The notes under the pieces were generated by a model, which saw nothing but the letters and a program-made list of their open reading frames with translations, had not been told where the DNA came from and ran no database searches. This document shows positions 1-11,030 of a stretch of 64,000 bases of DNA, in pieces. A program made the translations under genes and the position numbers. Origin of the DNA: Stomoxys calcitrans (taxonomy: Eukaryota > Arthropoda > Insecta > Diptera > Muscidae); assembly GCF_963082655.1 (NCBI RefSeq), contig NC_081552.1, positions 68,183,465 through 68,247,464 of the forward strand, read 5' to 3'. Position 1 is the first letter of the stretch, and each line of letters starts with the position of its first letter.

Positions 1-386
1 ATTCGCTTAGCCAAGGCTAACAGATTGTTGTTTCAGCATCAGTTATGCCAACTCTTTTGGGCGCACAAAAAAAGTAAAAAATATCTTCTTTGCCAAACCA
101 AAAAAAAAACACAATTTGCCATGGCTGTATATAGTCGTTGTACGGCTATATACGGGAAAACAAAAGCTACAAAAAAATTGCATATATATTCCGTATTACA
201 AAGCCCAAGCCTACCTATATACATTCATTTGATATGTACTCATAATGTCATTGCATACTATCAGGCTTGGAATAACATGATAGGGGCGTATAAAATAATC
301 TCAAATGTTTTATTAAGTGAACAAAAATTGCTAATAAAATTGTTCTTTCTTATCGGCCATCATAATCAAGAGAGAAGAACACTACC
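1..386. other. AT-rich flank, nothing recognised
   Basis: No recognisable gene or repeat. The open frames on both strands are short and low in complexity, with runs of A or T, so I do not call them coding. Confidence 0.5.
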
Positions 387-1462
387 ATCCCTGTAGGAAA
401 TGTCGATAATAAATCTGTACTGACTTACTATTGACTTTGTCAGCAGAACTAGTTGCAAATTGTACCCAAGTGCATGTTTTTTTGCATGTTTTTTGCGCAG
501 AGGTTAGCATGTCCGCCTATGACGCTGAACGCCTGGGTTCGAATCCTGGCGAGACCACCAGAAAAAATTTTCAGCGGTGGTTCCCACCTCCTAATGCTGG
601 CAACATTTGTGAGGTACTATGCCATTTAAAACTTCTCTTCAAAGAGGTGTCGCCCGGACTAGGCTATAAAAAGCAGGCCCCTTATCATTGAGCTTAAATT
701 TGAATCGGACTGCACTCATGGATATATGAGAAGTTTGCCCCTGTTCCTTAGTGGAATGTTCAAGGGCAAAATTTGCATTTGCATTTTATATGTGCTCGTC
801 ATTCAGAAGTAAATAGTGACATTGTCGATAGTAAGTCATTAGGGAATACATAGAGACATTCCGGGATATATGGGGCGTTGTCAATAGTATGTCCGTAGGG
901 ACATTATACAAATATTTTTAATCTTTTAGTCCGTAATTTTCGAACTTTTCACAAAATTTCAAAACCGAGCTGAATAAGGCATTAAAATTAGTTTAAACAT
1001 ATATGCATTTATTTATTTATTTCTTTAAAATATATATTTAGTGAAGAAAAACTTTTGTAAAAAGGGTAATCTCTGGATAGCTGTCAAATAATCCGTCAAA
1101 ATCGTTGCGTTCTGCATTAACACCACGAATTGTCTTCATCTGCCGTGTCGATTAAGTACAAACAAAATATTTAAAATTGTTTATATTTAGAATTTTCACT
1201 ACAATAAAGTAATATGCTTACATATGGGTCATCTTATGTCGCTAATTAGCATCACTTTTGCAATTTTTGCAATTTTTTCATTTTTTCGAAAAGATTTATG
1301 AACCGGCAACACTATTTTCAACAAACCATTTGACAGAACGAAAAAAAAAAATATAATTTGTCACCTGTCAATAAAAACAATGTAGACAATTTGGTGACAA
1401 TGTCACATAGTAGACAAAAGTGGTTACATGGGGAGACTTAACCCCAAACTTCCTACAGGGAT
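387..1462. mobile_element. DNA element with 13-bp perfect terminal inverted repeats
   Basis: ATCCCTGTAGGAA at 387-399 is matched exactly by its reverse complement at 1450-1462. No transposase frame lies between them, so this is a non-autonomous element of about 1.08 kb, of which about 300 bp is a later SINE insertion. Motifs related to TGTCGATAATAAATC recur inside it near 400, 820 and 880. I could not fix the target-site duplication: the flanks agree only on AT if the ends are taken as CCCTGTAGG. The superfamily is unknown. Confidence 0.6.
492..787 (+). mobile_element. tRNA-derived SINE, copy 1
   Basis: The head carries a pol III A-box-like stretch (GCGCAGAGGTTAGCATG, 495-511) and a canonical B box GGTTCGAATCC (536-546), followed by a tRNA-unrelated body. 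The body has the landmarks seen in all copies: CAGCGGTGGTT, AACATTTGTGAGGTACT, AAAGAGGTGTCGC, TATAAAAAGCAGG, CCTTAGTGGAATGTTC and a terminal AAATTTGCATTTGCA. The first ~15 bp of the head seen in the 26.8 kb copy are missing. It sits inside the TIR element at 387-1462, so it is the younger of the two. SINEs depend on LINE machinery; the partner LINE is not identified. Confidence 0.8.
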
Positions 1463-1980
1463 TGAATAAACAAAAACCATACAAATGTACATACATATAC
1501 TCGTAATACCAACACATGTCGAAAATTTAATTTTGTAAAATGAAAAGGTTTTTGTAAAACATACCTTGCAGGCAACAATAAGAAGAAGTCTCATAATTTC
1601 AAGTTTGCTTTAAGAGTCACCATGCTGACGTTTATATGGGGTTAGTGTGCGATGAGATTTTTTTTTTTTGGCTTAACAGAGATGGGTAGTTTTAATAAAA
1701 TTGTAGTTGGAAAAAAAGAAGGATATGTGTGTTTGTGGGGATATGCAAATGTCTTCAGACATATGCTAACACACACTGGAAAACCCACAGTAGTGTAACA
1801 TATTTTTAAGCCGGACATTTTAATATTGAAAAATTCATAATTTGCATATTTTTAGATAGCTTTTGATTGTAGATGACCTTTTTGGCTTTAGAAAGAGCTG
1901 TTCAAAAATTTTGAAACAGAAATTTAAGAAAGTTTATACTTAAAGTTTTAAACTTTCAATTATATTCACATTGTTGTGTT
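1463..1980. other. AT-rich stretch, nothing recognised
   Basis: No gene, no terminal repeats and no match to the repeat families in the rest of the window could be recognised. Confidence 0.4.
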
Positions 1981-2460
1981 TTTACACCCACCTCCATAGG
2001 ATGGGGGTATACTAATCTAGTCATAACTTTTGTGAGTCGATAGAATCATGTCCATCTGTCTGTCTGTCCTCCTATCCCTACGTCTGTGGAAATCACGATA
2101 GTCGCCGAACTAATGAAGATTTTCGCCTAAAATTTTGCCAAGATACTTCTTACTGACGTGGGTCATTGTGGATTGTAAGTGGGCCATAAGGAATAAGATG
2201 TGAATATGGTCCTTAAACGTGACTTCTTGTGCCTTAAGAAGGCGCAAATATTATTCGCTTGTGCTCAAATTTTGCATGTAGTCTTCTCTTACGACTTCGA
2301 AAACCGTGTCAAGTACGATTGTCCGAAACCGAATTGCCTCAAATTTTACACGTTGTGTTCTGTCACGACTTCCAACAACTTGATTGTTTGAAGAAGCCAA
2401 GTTTCCTTAAAAGAACGATTTCGATATTCGCCAAGTGTCAAAGCAGTTAATTTTTAATTT
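1981..2460 (-). repeat. Family P1, truncated 3' end
   Basis: Begins with the P1 3' signature read in reverse (CACCTCCATAGGATGGGGGTATACTAAT) and the Cys-free, TCTGTCTGTCTGTC-rich segment that precedes it in the complete copies. It loses similarity near 2450, before any full 153-bp unit. Confidence 0.6.
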
Positions 2461-2494
2461 CAGTTTGAGGTTTATTTTTCCTTGAAATCATTTT

Positions 2495-3180
2495 TATACC
2501 CTAAACCATAGAATCGGGGTATGCTAATTTTATTATTAAGTTTGTAACATAAGGAAATATTGATCCGAGACCAAACAAAGTATATATTTTCTTGATCTTC
2601 TTGACATTCTAAGTCAGTTTAATCATGAGCGTCCGTTTTTTTTTTTCGAAAGCACACTATCATTCGAAGGAACAAAGCTAGTGGCTTGAACTTTTACACA
2701 CATACTTTCTAGTAATGTAGGTCGGTTGAGATTGTAAATGGACGATATCGGACCATATTCAGATATAGCTCCCATATAAACCAACTTAGGATATTAACTT
2801 TTTGCGTCTCCAGACAATGCAATTCTTATTCGATTTGGCTGAAGTTTGGTGTGAAGTGTCACGTTATGACTTACAACAACCGCGCTAAGTTTGGCCCAAA
2901 TCGGTTCATAACCTAATATAGTTGTCGTATAAACCGATCTCGGATCTTCACTTCTTGATCCTCTAGAGTGCGAAATTATTATCCGATTAGGCTGCAACTT
3001 TGAATGAAGTGTTTTGATTTGACTTTCAATATCTATGCCAAGTATGCTCAAAATCGGTTCATGAACTGATATAGCTCCCATATTAACCAATCTTCCGATT
3101 ATACTCTTGAGCTTCTTAACCTATTTGCTTGAAATTTTGTATAACGACCTAACTTAAACATACTGCCAAATTTGTTTTGA
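2495..3180 (-). repeat. Family P1, second truncated 3' end with internal units
   Basis: A second P1 3' end in the same orientation (ATACCCTAAACCATAGAATCGGGG at 2498 onward), then recognisable units carrying the AGATATAGCTCCCATATAAACC core near 2763, 2920 and 3070. These are about 153 bp apart. The 5' palindrome is absent. The open frame on the minus strand here is an accident of the repeat unit. Confidence 0.65.
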
Positions 3181-3754
3181 ATCAGTTGGTATGGTTCGAA
3201 ATCGAAAAAATTTCAAAATCCTTCTGTAACTGTGAAATAGATATAAATATTCAAATTTTTTTTTATGGAAAATTGTAGTCGCTAAGATTCCAGGAAGGGA
3301 CTCATGGGGGGTGACATTTGATTTTTTTGTACGGATATTTTAGTTTTATAGTGAGTTCGGGGTATTTAATATTTTGTTAAACATTTCGGCGAACTGCCTA
3401 GTATTTTTATATGATTTCAACAGGATATTGTCCCGATCTGGACATTTGGTTTGAATGCTATTTATTTCCCATGCTATTTACTACCCGCACAAACTAAAAA
3501 AACATTAGGAATATACAATTTTTAGTTATAAAAAAAATAAGACCAATTTTTATAAAGAAAACGTCGATTGAGCATGACGTGAAAATGAAAATGACGTGCT
3601 AAGTTCACCTTTGAATTTCATTAAAATCTACCAAAAATCCTTTTTGATGGATAGATAGAGTAAAAGCCGCATGCAACTATTGCTCAATATGCCTATGCTC
3701 CTATACTTTGCTAATTTCTAAAGAAGAAACAACATCTAACATCTTAGAACTAAA
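3181..3754 (+). repeat. Dispersed repeat D2, copy 1
   Basis: About 570 bp that is collinear with 15931-16585. Shared landmarks are CCTTCTGTAACTGTGAA versus TCTTCTGTTTCTGTGAA, a GGTGACATT block, TATGATTTCAACAGGATATTGT versus TATGATTTCAGCAGGTTATTGT, a GACCAATTTTTA block, and a shared 3' block ending in AGAACTAAA. No coding capacity was seen. The family is unidentified; both copies sit directly beside P-family elements. Confidence 0.6.
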
Positions 3755-5346
3755 CAAGTAAAAGCGTGCTAAGTTCGGCCGGGCCGAATCTTATATACTC
3801 TCGACCATGGAGCGCATTTGTCAGTTCTTTTCCCTTAAGAAAAGATTTGCTCTGCTATTAGAGCGATATCAAGATATGATCCGGTTTCGATCACAAATAA
3901 ATTATATGTTGGAGACCTGTGTAAAATGTCAGCCAATTCGAATAAGAATTACGCCCTTTGGGGGCTCAAAAAGTAAAATAGAGAGATCGATTTATATGGG
4001 AGCTGTATCGGGCTATAGACCGATTCAGACCATAATAAACACGTATGTTGATGGACATGAGAGGATCCGTCGTACAAAATTTCAGCCAAATCGGATAAGA
4101 ATTGCGCTCTCTAGAGGCCCAAGAAGTCAAACCCCAAGATCCGTTTATATGGCAGCTACATCAGGTTATGGACCGATATGAACCATACTTGGCACAGTTA
4201 TTGGATATCATAACAAAACACGTGGTGCAAAATTTCATTCTATTCGGATAAGAATTGCGCACTCTAGAGGCTCAAGAAATCAAGACCCAAGATCGGTTTA
4301 CATGACAGCTATACCAGGTAATGGACCGAATTGAACCATACTTAGCGCAGTTGTTAGAAGTGATACTAAAACACTATGTGCAAAATTTCAGTCAAATCGG
4401 ATGAGAATTGCGCCCTCTAGAGGCTCAAGAAGTCAAGACCCAAGATCGGTTTATATGACAGCTATATCAGGTTATAGACCGATTTGAACCACACTTGGCA
4501 CAGTTATTGGATATCATAACAAAACATGTCGTGCAGAATTTCATTCCAATCGGATAAGAATTGCGCTCTCTAGAGGCTCAAGAAGCCAAGACCCAAGATC
4601 GGTTTATATGGCAGCTATATCAGGTTATGGACCGATTTCAACCATACTTGGCGCAGTTAGTGGATATCATAACAAAACATGTCGTGCAGAATTTCATTCC
4701 AATCGGATAAGAATTGCACCCTCTAGGCTCAAGAAGTCAAGACCCAAGATCGGTTTATATGACAACTATATAATGTTATGGACAGATTTGAACCATACTT
4801 GGCACAGTTGTTGGATATCATAACAAAACACGTCGTGCCAAAATTCATTCAAATTGGATAAGAATTGCGCACTCTAGATGCTCAAGAAGTCAAGACCCAA
4901 GAACGGCTTATATGGCAGCTATATCAAAACTTGGACGGATTTGAACCATACTTGTAAAGTTGATGGATATCATAACAAAACACGTCGTGCAAAATTTCAT
5001 TCAAATCTGATAAGAATTGCGCACTCTAGAGGCTCAAGAAGTCAAGACCCAAGATCGGTTTATATGGCAGCTATATCAAAACATTGACCGATATGGCCCA
5101 TTTACAATACCAACCGACCTACACTAATAAGAAGTATTTGTGCAAAATTTCAAGCGGCTAGCTTTACTCCTTCGGAAGTTAGCGTGCTTTTGACAGACAG
5201 ACGGACGGACATGGCTAGATCGACATAAAATGTCGCGACGATCAAGAATATATATACTTTATGGGGTCTCAGACGAATATTTCGAGAAGTTACAAACAGA
5301 ATGACGAAATTGGTATACCCCCATCCTATGGTGGAGGGTATAAAAA
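3755..5346 (+). mobile_element. Family P1, complete copy with seven or more 153-bp units
   Basis: The 5' end reads AAGTAAAAGCGTGCTAAG and continues into a GC palindrome (TTCGGCC-G-GGCCGAA, 3774-3788) and the subterminal repeat TATACTCTCGACCATGG. The interior is a tandem array: the anchor AGATCGGTTTATATGG or a close variant starts at 4137, 4290, 4443, 4596, 4747, 4900 and 5052, so the period is 151-153 bp. The 3' end has a CAGACAGACGGACGGAC stretch and a hairpin (5315-5341, ATACCCCCAT...GTGGAGGGTAT). The subterminal CCCTCCACCAT and ATGGTGGAGGG form an inverted repeat. No transposase is encoded; the open frames inside are repeat artefacts. Placement in the Helentron/DINE-1 class is inferred from structure only. 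Confidence 0.8.
3774..3788. repeat. P1 5' palindrome
   Basis: TTCGGCC and GGCCGAA separated by one G, a perfect inverted repeat. It recurs near the 5' ends of P1 copies at 7392, 52712 and 55756 and of the P3 copy at 22631, and is altered in the copies at 13581 and 42249. Confidence 0.85.
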
Positions 5347-5797
5347 ATCATGCTGACTTATTGCGTATAAATCCCATCTGTTTGAACAAATTTTCCAATT
5401 TAGAAAATTTTAAATTTTTTTTCTTCATTTTAGGAATTTGCCTGATCAATTTTCACCACAGAGAAAATTTTGTGTAATGATTGTCTTTCGAGAAAATTTT
5501 TATGTACACCTTTTTTCATGAAAATATTAACTTAATGAAATTTTTAACAATATTTCACTAAAAAAATTTGAAAATTTTTTTTTAAACATTTATAGAAATA
5601 GTGTTTTAAAACCATTTTTTTAAAACTTTTTTCTCTGTGAATATTTTTGCGAATACATTGTCTTATAAAATCTTTAGATAAGAAATTATTCCTTGACGTT
5701 ACAAAAATAACTTTGGGAGGCCCAAGCCTGAGCAAAATTTTGCCTTAAGGAAATATTTCATTGACGTTAAAAAAAAATTAATTGAAAGCGAACAAAA
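5347..5797. repeat. Degenerate AT-rich minirepeats
   Basis: Many loose copies of a roughly 30-bp unit of the form AAATTTTGTCTTTAGAAAAA, plus one GGGAGGCCCAAGCCTGAGCA block near 5715. The same texture returns at 6661-7350, 18000-18750 and 19080-19400. No gene seen. Confidence 0.5.
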
Positions 5798-6660
5798 GGG
5801 TGATTTTTTAAGAGCTATAAAATAGATTTCAAAAAAAAAAAAAAAAAACACGCACAAAATTCCGACAAATGCATGAGATTTTTATTTGAATCGATAGAAC
5901 GGTGCAAATAATTTTATGTTTGACGATTATTTCATGCAAATGTTGACCATTGCTGCGCCTCAAATGGTCCATCCGCTTAGTCCAAATTTGGCATACTCTA
6001 TACAACATTTCGACCGGTATCTCATGAGCAAATGCTTCAATGTTGTCTTCCAATGCGTCAATTGAGCTTAAACATAGCCCCACAAAAAATAGTCAAAAGG
6101 CGTTAAATCGCACGATCTAGGCGGCCAATTGGCCGGTTCCGAACGTGAAATAAAATGTTCACCGGACTCGCCTCTCAATAAGTCCATTGTTACGCTTGCT
6201 GTGTGGCATGTGGCACCGTCTTTCTGAAACCACATTCCATGCAAGTCAATCTCACAGTTATGTTACGATTCGAATCATCTTTGATGACGTACGGTCCAGA
6301 GATGCCACCAGCCTATAAACCGCACCAAACTGTGACTTTTTCTGGATGCATTGAGAGCTACCAATGCAATCCTTCTAGCTGATCTTCACTCCAAAATTGA
6401 CAATTCTGCTGATTTACGTGCCCATTGAGCCAAAAATGAGCTTCGTCATGAAATGGAAGAAGCGCGCGATGAATTTTCCTAACAGAGCACGCATTTTGAT
6501 AATGAAGTTCAATAATTTGCAAGCGTTGTTCGTTTGTAAGACGATTCATGGTTAAATTATAGACCAAACTGCAGATGTGTGACAGTGAAACAAAACACGA
6601 AACGTGCGTGAGCTATTTAAACTAGTGTTGCCGAAAAGATAAAAGCTAAAAAATTACCCA
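5798..6660 (-). pseudogene. Tc1/mariner-type transposase, internally deleted
   Basis: A transposase of the IS630/Tc1/mariner superfamily cuts and joins DNA with a DD-D/E catalytic triad. The coding strand runs down from 6567. The N-terminal helix-turn-helix part (MNRLTNEQRLQII... at 6549) is joined directly to the first catalytic block (DEAHFWLNGH), so most of the region normally between them, roughly 100 residues, is missing. Frames are then broken, but the second (QKDGATCHTA, near 6220) and third (CDLTPFDYFLWGYV, near 6100) catalytic blocks and the C-terminus (SIDALEDNIEAF...MDHL) can still be read. The element ends are imperfect inverted repeats (GGGTGATTTTTTAAGAGCT at 5798; TGGGTAATTTTTTAGCTTT read inward from 6660). 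It cannot make active enzyme as it stands. Confidence 0.85.
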
Positions 6661-7350
6661 TAGTACCAATCATTAAGAGAAATTTTCAGTCAATTTTGTC
6701 TCCCGTAAATTTCGTTATTATAAATATTGTCAAAAATCTCAAAAAAACAAATTTAATTTTGTCTTTAGAAAAAATTCGTTGAATAAATTTTTTTGCAATT
6801 TTGTGTTTTGAAAAATAATTTAGAGGGGACCGGGCATATGACAAATTTTGCCTTTAGAGAATTTCTCACCGAAAGTATGTCTCTAGAAAAATTCACTAAA
6901 ATTTTGTTTTAAGAAATGTTTTTACTGAAATTTTGTGATTAAATAAAATTTAATTTAATTCAGTGGTCAGAAAATTTTGTTTACAGATAAACTGTTGTTA
7001 TTATGTTGTATTTAAAAAAATTTCATAAAAATTTTGTAGTTGGAAAATATTATTTATTGGGGCCCGGACTTGTGTTGTGTATAGAAAAAAAAACCTTTTC
7101 TGATTTTTTTGTCTTTAAGAAATTAAAGTTTTGTGAAACTTGAGAGAAAATTATGTTTCAAGAAAGTTTGTCGTTAAAAGAGAAAATTTAATTTTGTCTT
7201 TAGAAAAAATTTCAAAAATCTCGCAACCTATTTAGAAAAATAATTTAGAGGGACCCGGGCCTGAGCCAACCTTTTTCTCTCGAAAATATTTTATTGCTTT
7301 AGAACATATTTTATGGAAATTTTGCCTTCGAAAAAAAATATTTTGGGTGC
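6661..7350. repeat. Degenerate AT-rich minirepeats with GC blocks
   Basis: Repeated TTTTGTCTTTAGAAAAATTTC-like units, interrupted three times by GGGGCCCGGGCCTGAGC-like blocks (near 6830, 7060 and 7250). No open frame of interest. Confidence 0.5.
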
Positions 7351-7420
7351 TACTTCCCTGGTGAAGGGTATATACGATTCGGCCCGGCCGAACTTAGCAC
7401 GCTTTTACTTGTCTTCATAT
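7351..7420 (-). repeat. Family P1, solo 5' end
   Basis: CTGGTGAAGGGTATATACGA followed by the TTCGGCC-C-GGCCGAA palindrome and ACTTAGCACGCTTTTACTTG. Only the 5' terminal ~65 bp of a P1 element remain; nothing to the left resembles the internal units. Confidence 0.7.
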
Positions 7421-9010
7421 ATTTTGCCTTCGACAGACAGAAATATTTAATAGGATCTTTATAGACGGAACGATGTTGTAATATACCTACATCCTTTAAA
7501 AAAGGCATGCCAAGAAATATTTTTGTCTTGAATTAATTATTTTATTTCACCCAGCCCCATCAAAGATGTTGCTTGGCAATTTCCAAAAAGGTAGAAAAAA
7601 TTTTATTATATTCCGAAAGCAAAGTCTAAATCTTCCCTAACTCATATCCCTTGATCGTCAGCCACAATAAGCCAGACCAATATGCCAAGAATGCCAATAA
7701 ATGTTATCACAGACATTTGTGTAAAGTCAAAACTTCAGACTGCAGACTTCCTTCCGTCCTTTTTAATATTTTTTTTTTTTTTTTTTGGAGGGCACAACAA
7801 AACTCAGACATCACCAAGGCGCCATTTGTGCTGAGATGTTGTGTGGTGGGAGGAGGAGAGCAAATCACATGAAGTCAAATTTTTGCAAATGTTTTCATGC
7901 GTCATGTGAATGGTTCTCGGCAAGTTTATAACAGGCCATATTTGTATAAGAAAATATTATTAATAAAAGTATGATGTAAATGAATAAGATGTGTATGTGA
8001 AGGCAGCAACAGAAATACTACCAATTTTTATGTACTCCTGGGTATAAAATACAATATGGGAATATGAACATTCCACCATTACGATCAAACATATAACTGC
8101 AAAGGTCGACGTACAGACCTCGGCAGTAAAGATTTCGGCTTCATGATATAAAATTGTAATAAAACTGAGTATCAAAATTATTTTTGGCATCCAGGGACAT
8201 AAAAGCTTTAAGAAGACAAAGAAAGTCAAGAGCAATTTCAGCCATAAATAAAAGGTTTAAGTGAACTAAACTCATAAGGACAGACAATAAGTTGGTTGGA
8301 AAGCAAAACCCAATGTAAGCCTTGTTCGCTGGTGTTTGGTAATTTGTAATTTTTTTTTTGCATTTTTGAGAATTGTAACAAAATTTATGTTCAAATGTTT
8401 TGAATAATATATGTGAGTTAACACTTAATATTTTTATGTCTCACATCAGAGTAGGTGGGGAAATTGACAAATTGTATCGGAGAAGCGAATATTTGAATGC
8501 CTCCGTAAGTGGTGAGTTTGCAGTTACAACAAAAGCTGTTAAAAAATTAGTTCTCCAAAGACTAATATATCTCATAGATTGAGATTGAGTGAGATACGTG
8601 GGATATTTCTCAAGTCCACAAAATAATTTTACACACATCCCTTGAGGATGAAAATACCAAGTTTAAAAATTGCAGCTTAGTGAACAAAAATTTGTGTTTT
8701 TAAATTGAAAGAGGTATGTCAAGGCGTATCTATCAGTTGGCAGCATCAACCCAGCTGATAGAACTTGATATGTCAAGTCATTTTTGCATTCGCTCCACAA
8801 AAATATGAACTTCAAAAGATATATTTCTAATTGATTTTAATGTTTGCTGCTGTTATGGTTCTTAATCATAGGTTATATAATGGCAGTATTCGTATCACAA
8901 CCTCAGTCGCTGTAAGCTTTACTCAGCGAACTTAGGTCTATTATGCCGCCCACAAAAAGATTCAAAAAGCGCAGAAGAACACATTAAATTTACGTCAGTA
9001 CAATGTCAGA
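7421..9010. other. Non-repeat stretch, no gene recognised
   Basis: The minus-strand frame at 7960-8235 (91 codons) is hydrophobic but has no family motif and no partner exon, so I do not call it. An imperfect hairpin (TATCAGTTGG...CCAGCTGATA) lies at about 8730-8760. A poly-T tract is at 7770-7786. Confidence 0.35.
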
Positions 9011-9050
9011 CATTAGAATGAAGAAGGAGTCATTAGAATGAAGAAGGAGG
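9011..9050. repeat. 20-bp tandem duplication
   Basis: CATTAGAATGAAGAAGGAG followed by T or G, twice in a row (9011-9030, 9031-9050), with only the last base differing. Confidence 0.85.
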
Positions 9051-9139
9051 GCTGGAGAGTTCCCTCCAATCTGCCATTTGAAGCTATAATAGTCAAGAAT
9101 GGCGAAAGGACCATGTGCCAGAAGATAATTTAGACATAA

Positions 9140-9440
9140 AAAAGGTGTTTGTTTAGCCATAATCCTGCACCTACCACCTCAATTTCAGGGCAGCGCCATA
9201 ATAGTTGCTCAACCGTCTCTAACTCATCCTCATCCCCACAAATCAAACGTAAGTCCGTCATGTGTCCAGTGCGACATCAAGGTCCTGGCATTGTAATGAG
9301 AGCGGTAGCTCCACCCCATGTAGGAGGGATGCCTGCAGAGAACGCACTATGTTACCTCATATTGGTGAATAGCAGAAACTTTATCTTTCGAGGGATACAT
9401 CAAGCTCATTGGCCAATCTTGGCTCACAGCCACAAACCAT
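9140..9440 (-). pseudogene. RNase H-type LINE, C-terminal scrap
   Basis: Read on the minus strand, a frame gives HMTDLRLICGDEDELETVEQ and then LLWRCPEIEV. This matches the zinc-binding tail found after the RNase H domain of I/LOA/R1-group LINEs (C..C, acidic stretch, H, C). Here the histidine position of EHLLC is Q and the first cysteine pair is incomplete, as expected of a dead copy. Frames upstream are broken. The family is not assigned. Confidence 0.5.
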
Positions 9441-9705
9441 AATGACAACGTCATCCTCCTAGCCAACAATCTTTAATTTTCCTCTTTAAATGACCTGAAA
9501 GCCCCACAGATATCCAATAGCTCTAAAAATGTCACAATTTTCCTATTTGATCCCTTTGCTGGTAGTACGCTAGTTATTCTGTAGCATTCATCATCAGCTT
9601 CACTTGCTAACAACCTAACGCCACAATAACCAAGTGAAAACTATTTAAACCTATCATCTTGGAGCTTTTGTGGATTAAGCCTTTGGAGTAATGGGAATTT
9701 TGTAA

Positions 9706-10608
9706 ATTTTTATACCCACCACCGAAGGATCGAAATATCCATTTCCGATCCTATAAAGTATACATATTCTTGATCAGCGTAAAAATCCAAGACGATCTAG
9801 ACAAGTCCGTCCGTCTGTCTGTTGAAATCACGCTACAGTCTTTAAAAATAGAGAAATTGAGCTGAAACTTTGCACAGATTCTTTTTTTGTCCAAAAGCAG
9901 GTTAAGTTCGAAGATGGGCCATATCGGACTTTATCTTGATATAGCCCCCATATAGATCGTTCGGCCGATTTAGGGTCTTAGGACCATAAAAGCCACATTT
10001 ATTACCCAATTTTGCTGAAATTTGGGAGTGAGTTGTGTTAGGCCCTTCGACATAACATGATCGAGATCGGTCCAGATGTGGGTATAGCTGCCATATAGAC
10101 CGATCCTCCGATTTAGTCCCATAAGAGCCACATTTATAACCCGATTCTGTCAAATTTTAGACAGTGAGTTGTGTTAGGCCCTTCGACATCGATCGATAAT
10201 TTGACCGAGATCGGTCCAGATTTGGGTATAGCTCCATATAGACCGATCCTCCGATTTAGGGTCTTAGTCCCATAGGTGCCACATTTATAATCCGATTTTG
10301 CCAAATTTTAGCCAGTGCGTTGTGTTAGGCCCTCCGACATCCTTCGTCAATTTGGCCCAGATCAGTCCAGATTTTGATATAGCTGCCATATAAGCCGATA
10401 GCCGGATTTAGGGTTTTGGTCCCATAAAAGGCGCATTTATTGTCCGATGTCGCTGAAATTTGGGACGGTGAGTTATATTAGGCCCTTTGATATCCCTCTT
10501 CAATTTGGCCCAGATCGATCCAGATTTGGATATAGCTGTCATATAGACCGATCTCTGGATTTGAGGTCTTGGGCCCAAAAAAAGCCACATTTATTGTTCG
10601 ATTTCGAA
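9706..10608 (-). mobile_element. Family P3, 3' end and about four tandem units
   Basis: The 3' end is at the left (TTTTTATACCCACCACCGAAGG, 9708 onward), then AGTCCGTCCGTCTGTCTG and the array. The anchor TTAGGCCCTTCGACAT begins at 10038, 10173, 10325 and 10478, giving spacings of 135, 152 and 153 bp. Each unit contains TATAGCTGCCATATAGACCGAT, the counterpart of the P1 core. The 5' end is cut off by repeat D1. The open frames here are repeat artefacts. Confidence 0.7.
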
Positions 10609-10884
10609 ATTAAAATCATCTCTTCCAACAAAATTTCTAAGATTTTTCTAAAAAATACCTAAAGTAATCAAAACAGGCAACCATAAAAAGTACCATACAC
10701 ATCTTTTTCAGCAGACTAGTGTATTCAAAACACCAGATTATGGTAGTTGAAATAGCAGTAAGAAATGTTTGCTAATACAGCGACTGCTCAAACAGCAGTA
10801 AGGTCTGTTTTCCCATTTTCAGCAGACAAAACTGCTGCTTTAGCAAACATGTTTGCTGCTTTGAATAATAAAATTGGTTGAGTG
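10609..10884 (-). mobile_element. Dispersed repeat D1, copy 1
   Basis: About 220 bp (10609-10831) matches 29545-29765 in inverted orientation, including AGTAATCAAAACAGGCAACC and AGCAGTAAGAAATGTTTGCT. It is rich in short inverted pairs: GTCTGTTTTC...AGCAGAC, and a perfect 16-bp palindrome AGCAAACATGTTTGCT at 10842-10857. It interrupts P-family sequence on both sides. No coding capacity; family not recognised. Confidence 0.65.
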
Positions 10885-11030
10885 TATCTTTGCAAGATTT
10901 CAAGTGGCTAGCTTTATTGGTTCGACCTTAGCGCCAATTAGGTACACAGACGGACAGACACAAGGACATGGCCAAATCGAATTAAAATATCAAGATGGTC
11001 AAGAATATATACACTTTATAGGGTAGCATG
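10885..11030 (+). repeat. P-family 3' fragment
   Basis: CAAGATTTCAAGTGGCTAGC, ACAGACGGACAGACACAAGG and GGTCAAGAATATATACACTT follow the order seen just before the 3' hairpin of P1. It is in the opposite orientation to the array at 9706-10608, so the two are not halves of one copy. Confidence 0.6.

Noticed and set aside
3807..4181. 124-codon frame in P1 and similar frames at 2794-3090, 4608-5087, 9902-10153, 52035-52247 and 55428-55658
   Set aside because: All are translations of the 153-bp unit, whose length is a multiple of three. Different copies open in different places and most units have stops.
3755..5346. CRISPR array or bacterial-type repeat
   Set aside because: The units are contiguous and diverged with no unique spacers, and the whole context is eukaryotic.
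7960..8235. Hydrophobic 91-codon minus-strand frame, possible chemoreceptor exon
   Set aside because: No family motif, no neighbouring exon and no clear splice sites; hydrophobic frames are common by chance in AT-rich DNA.
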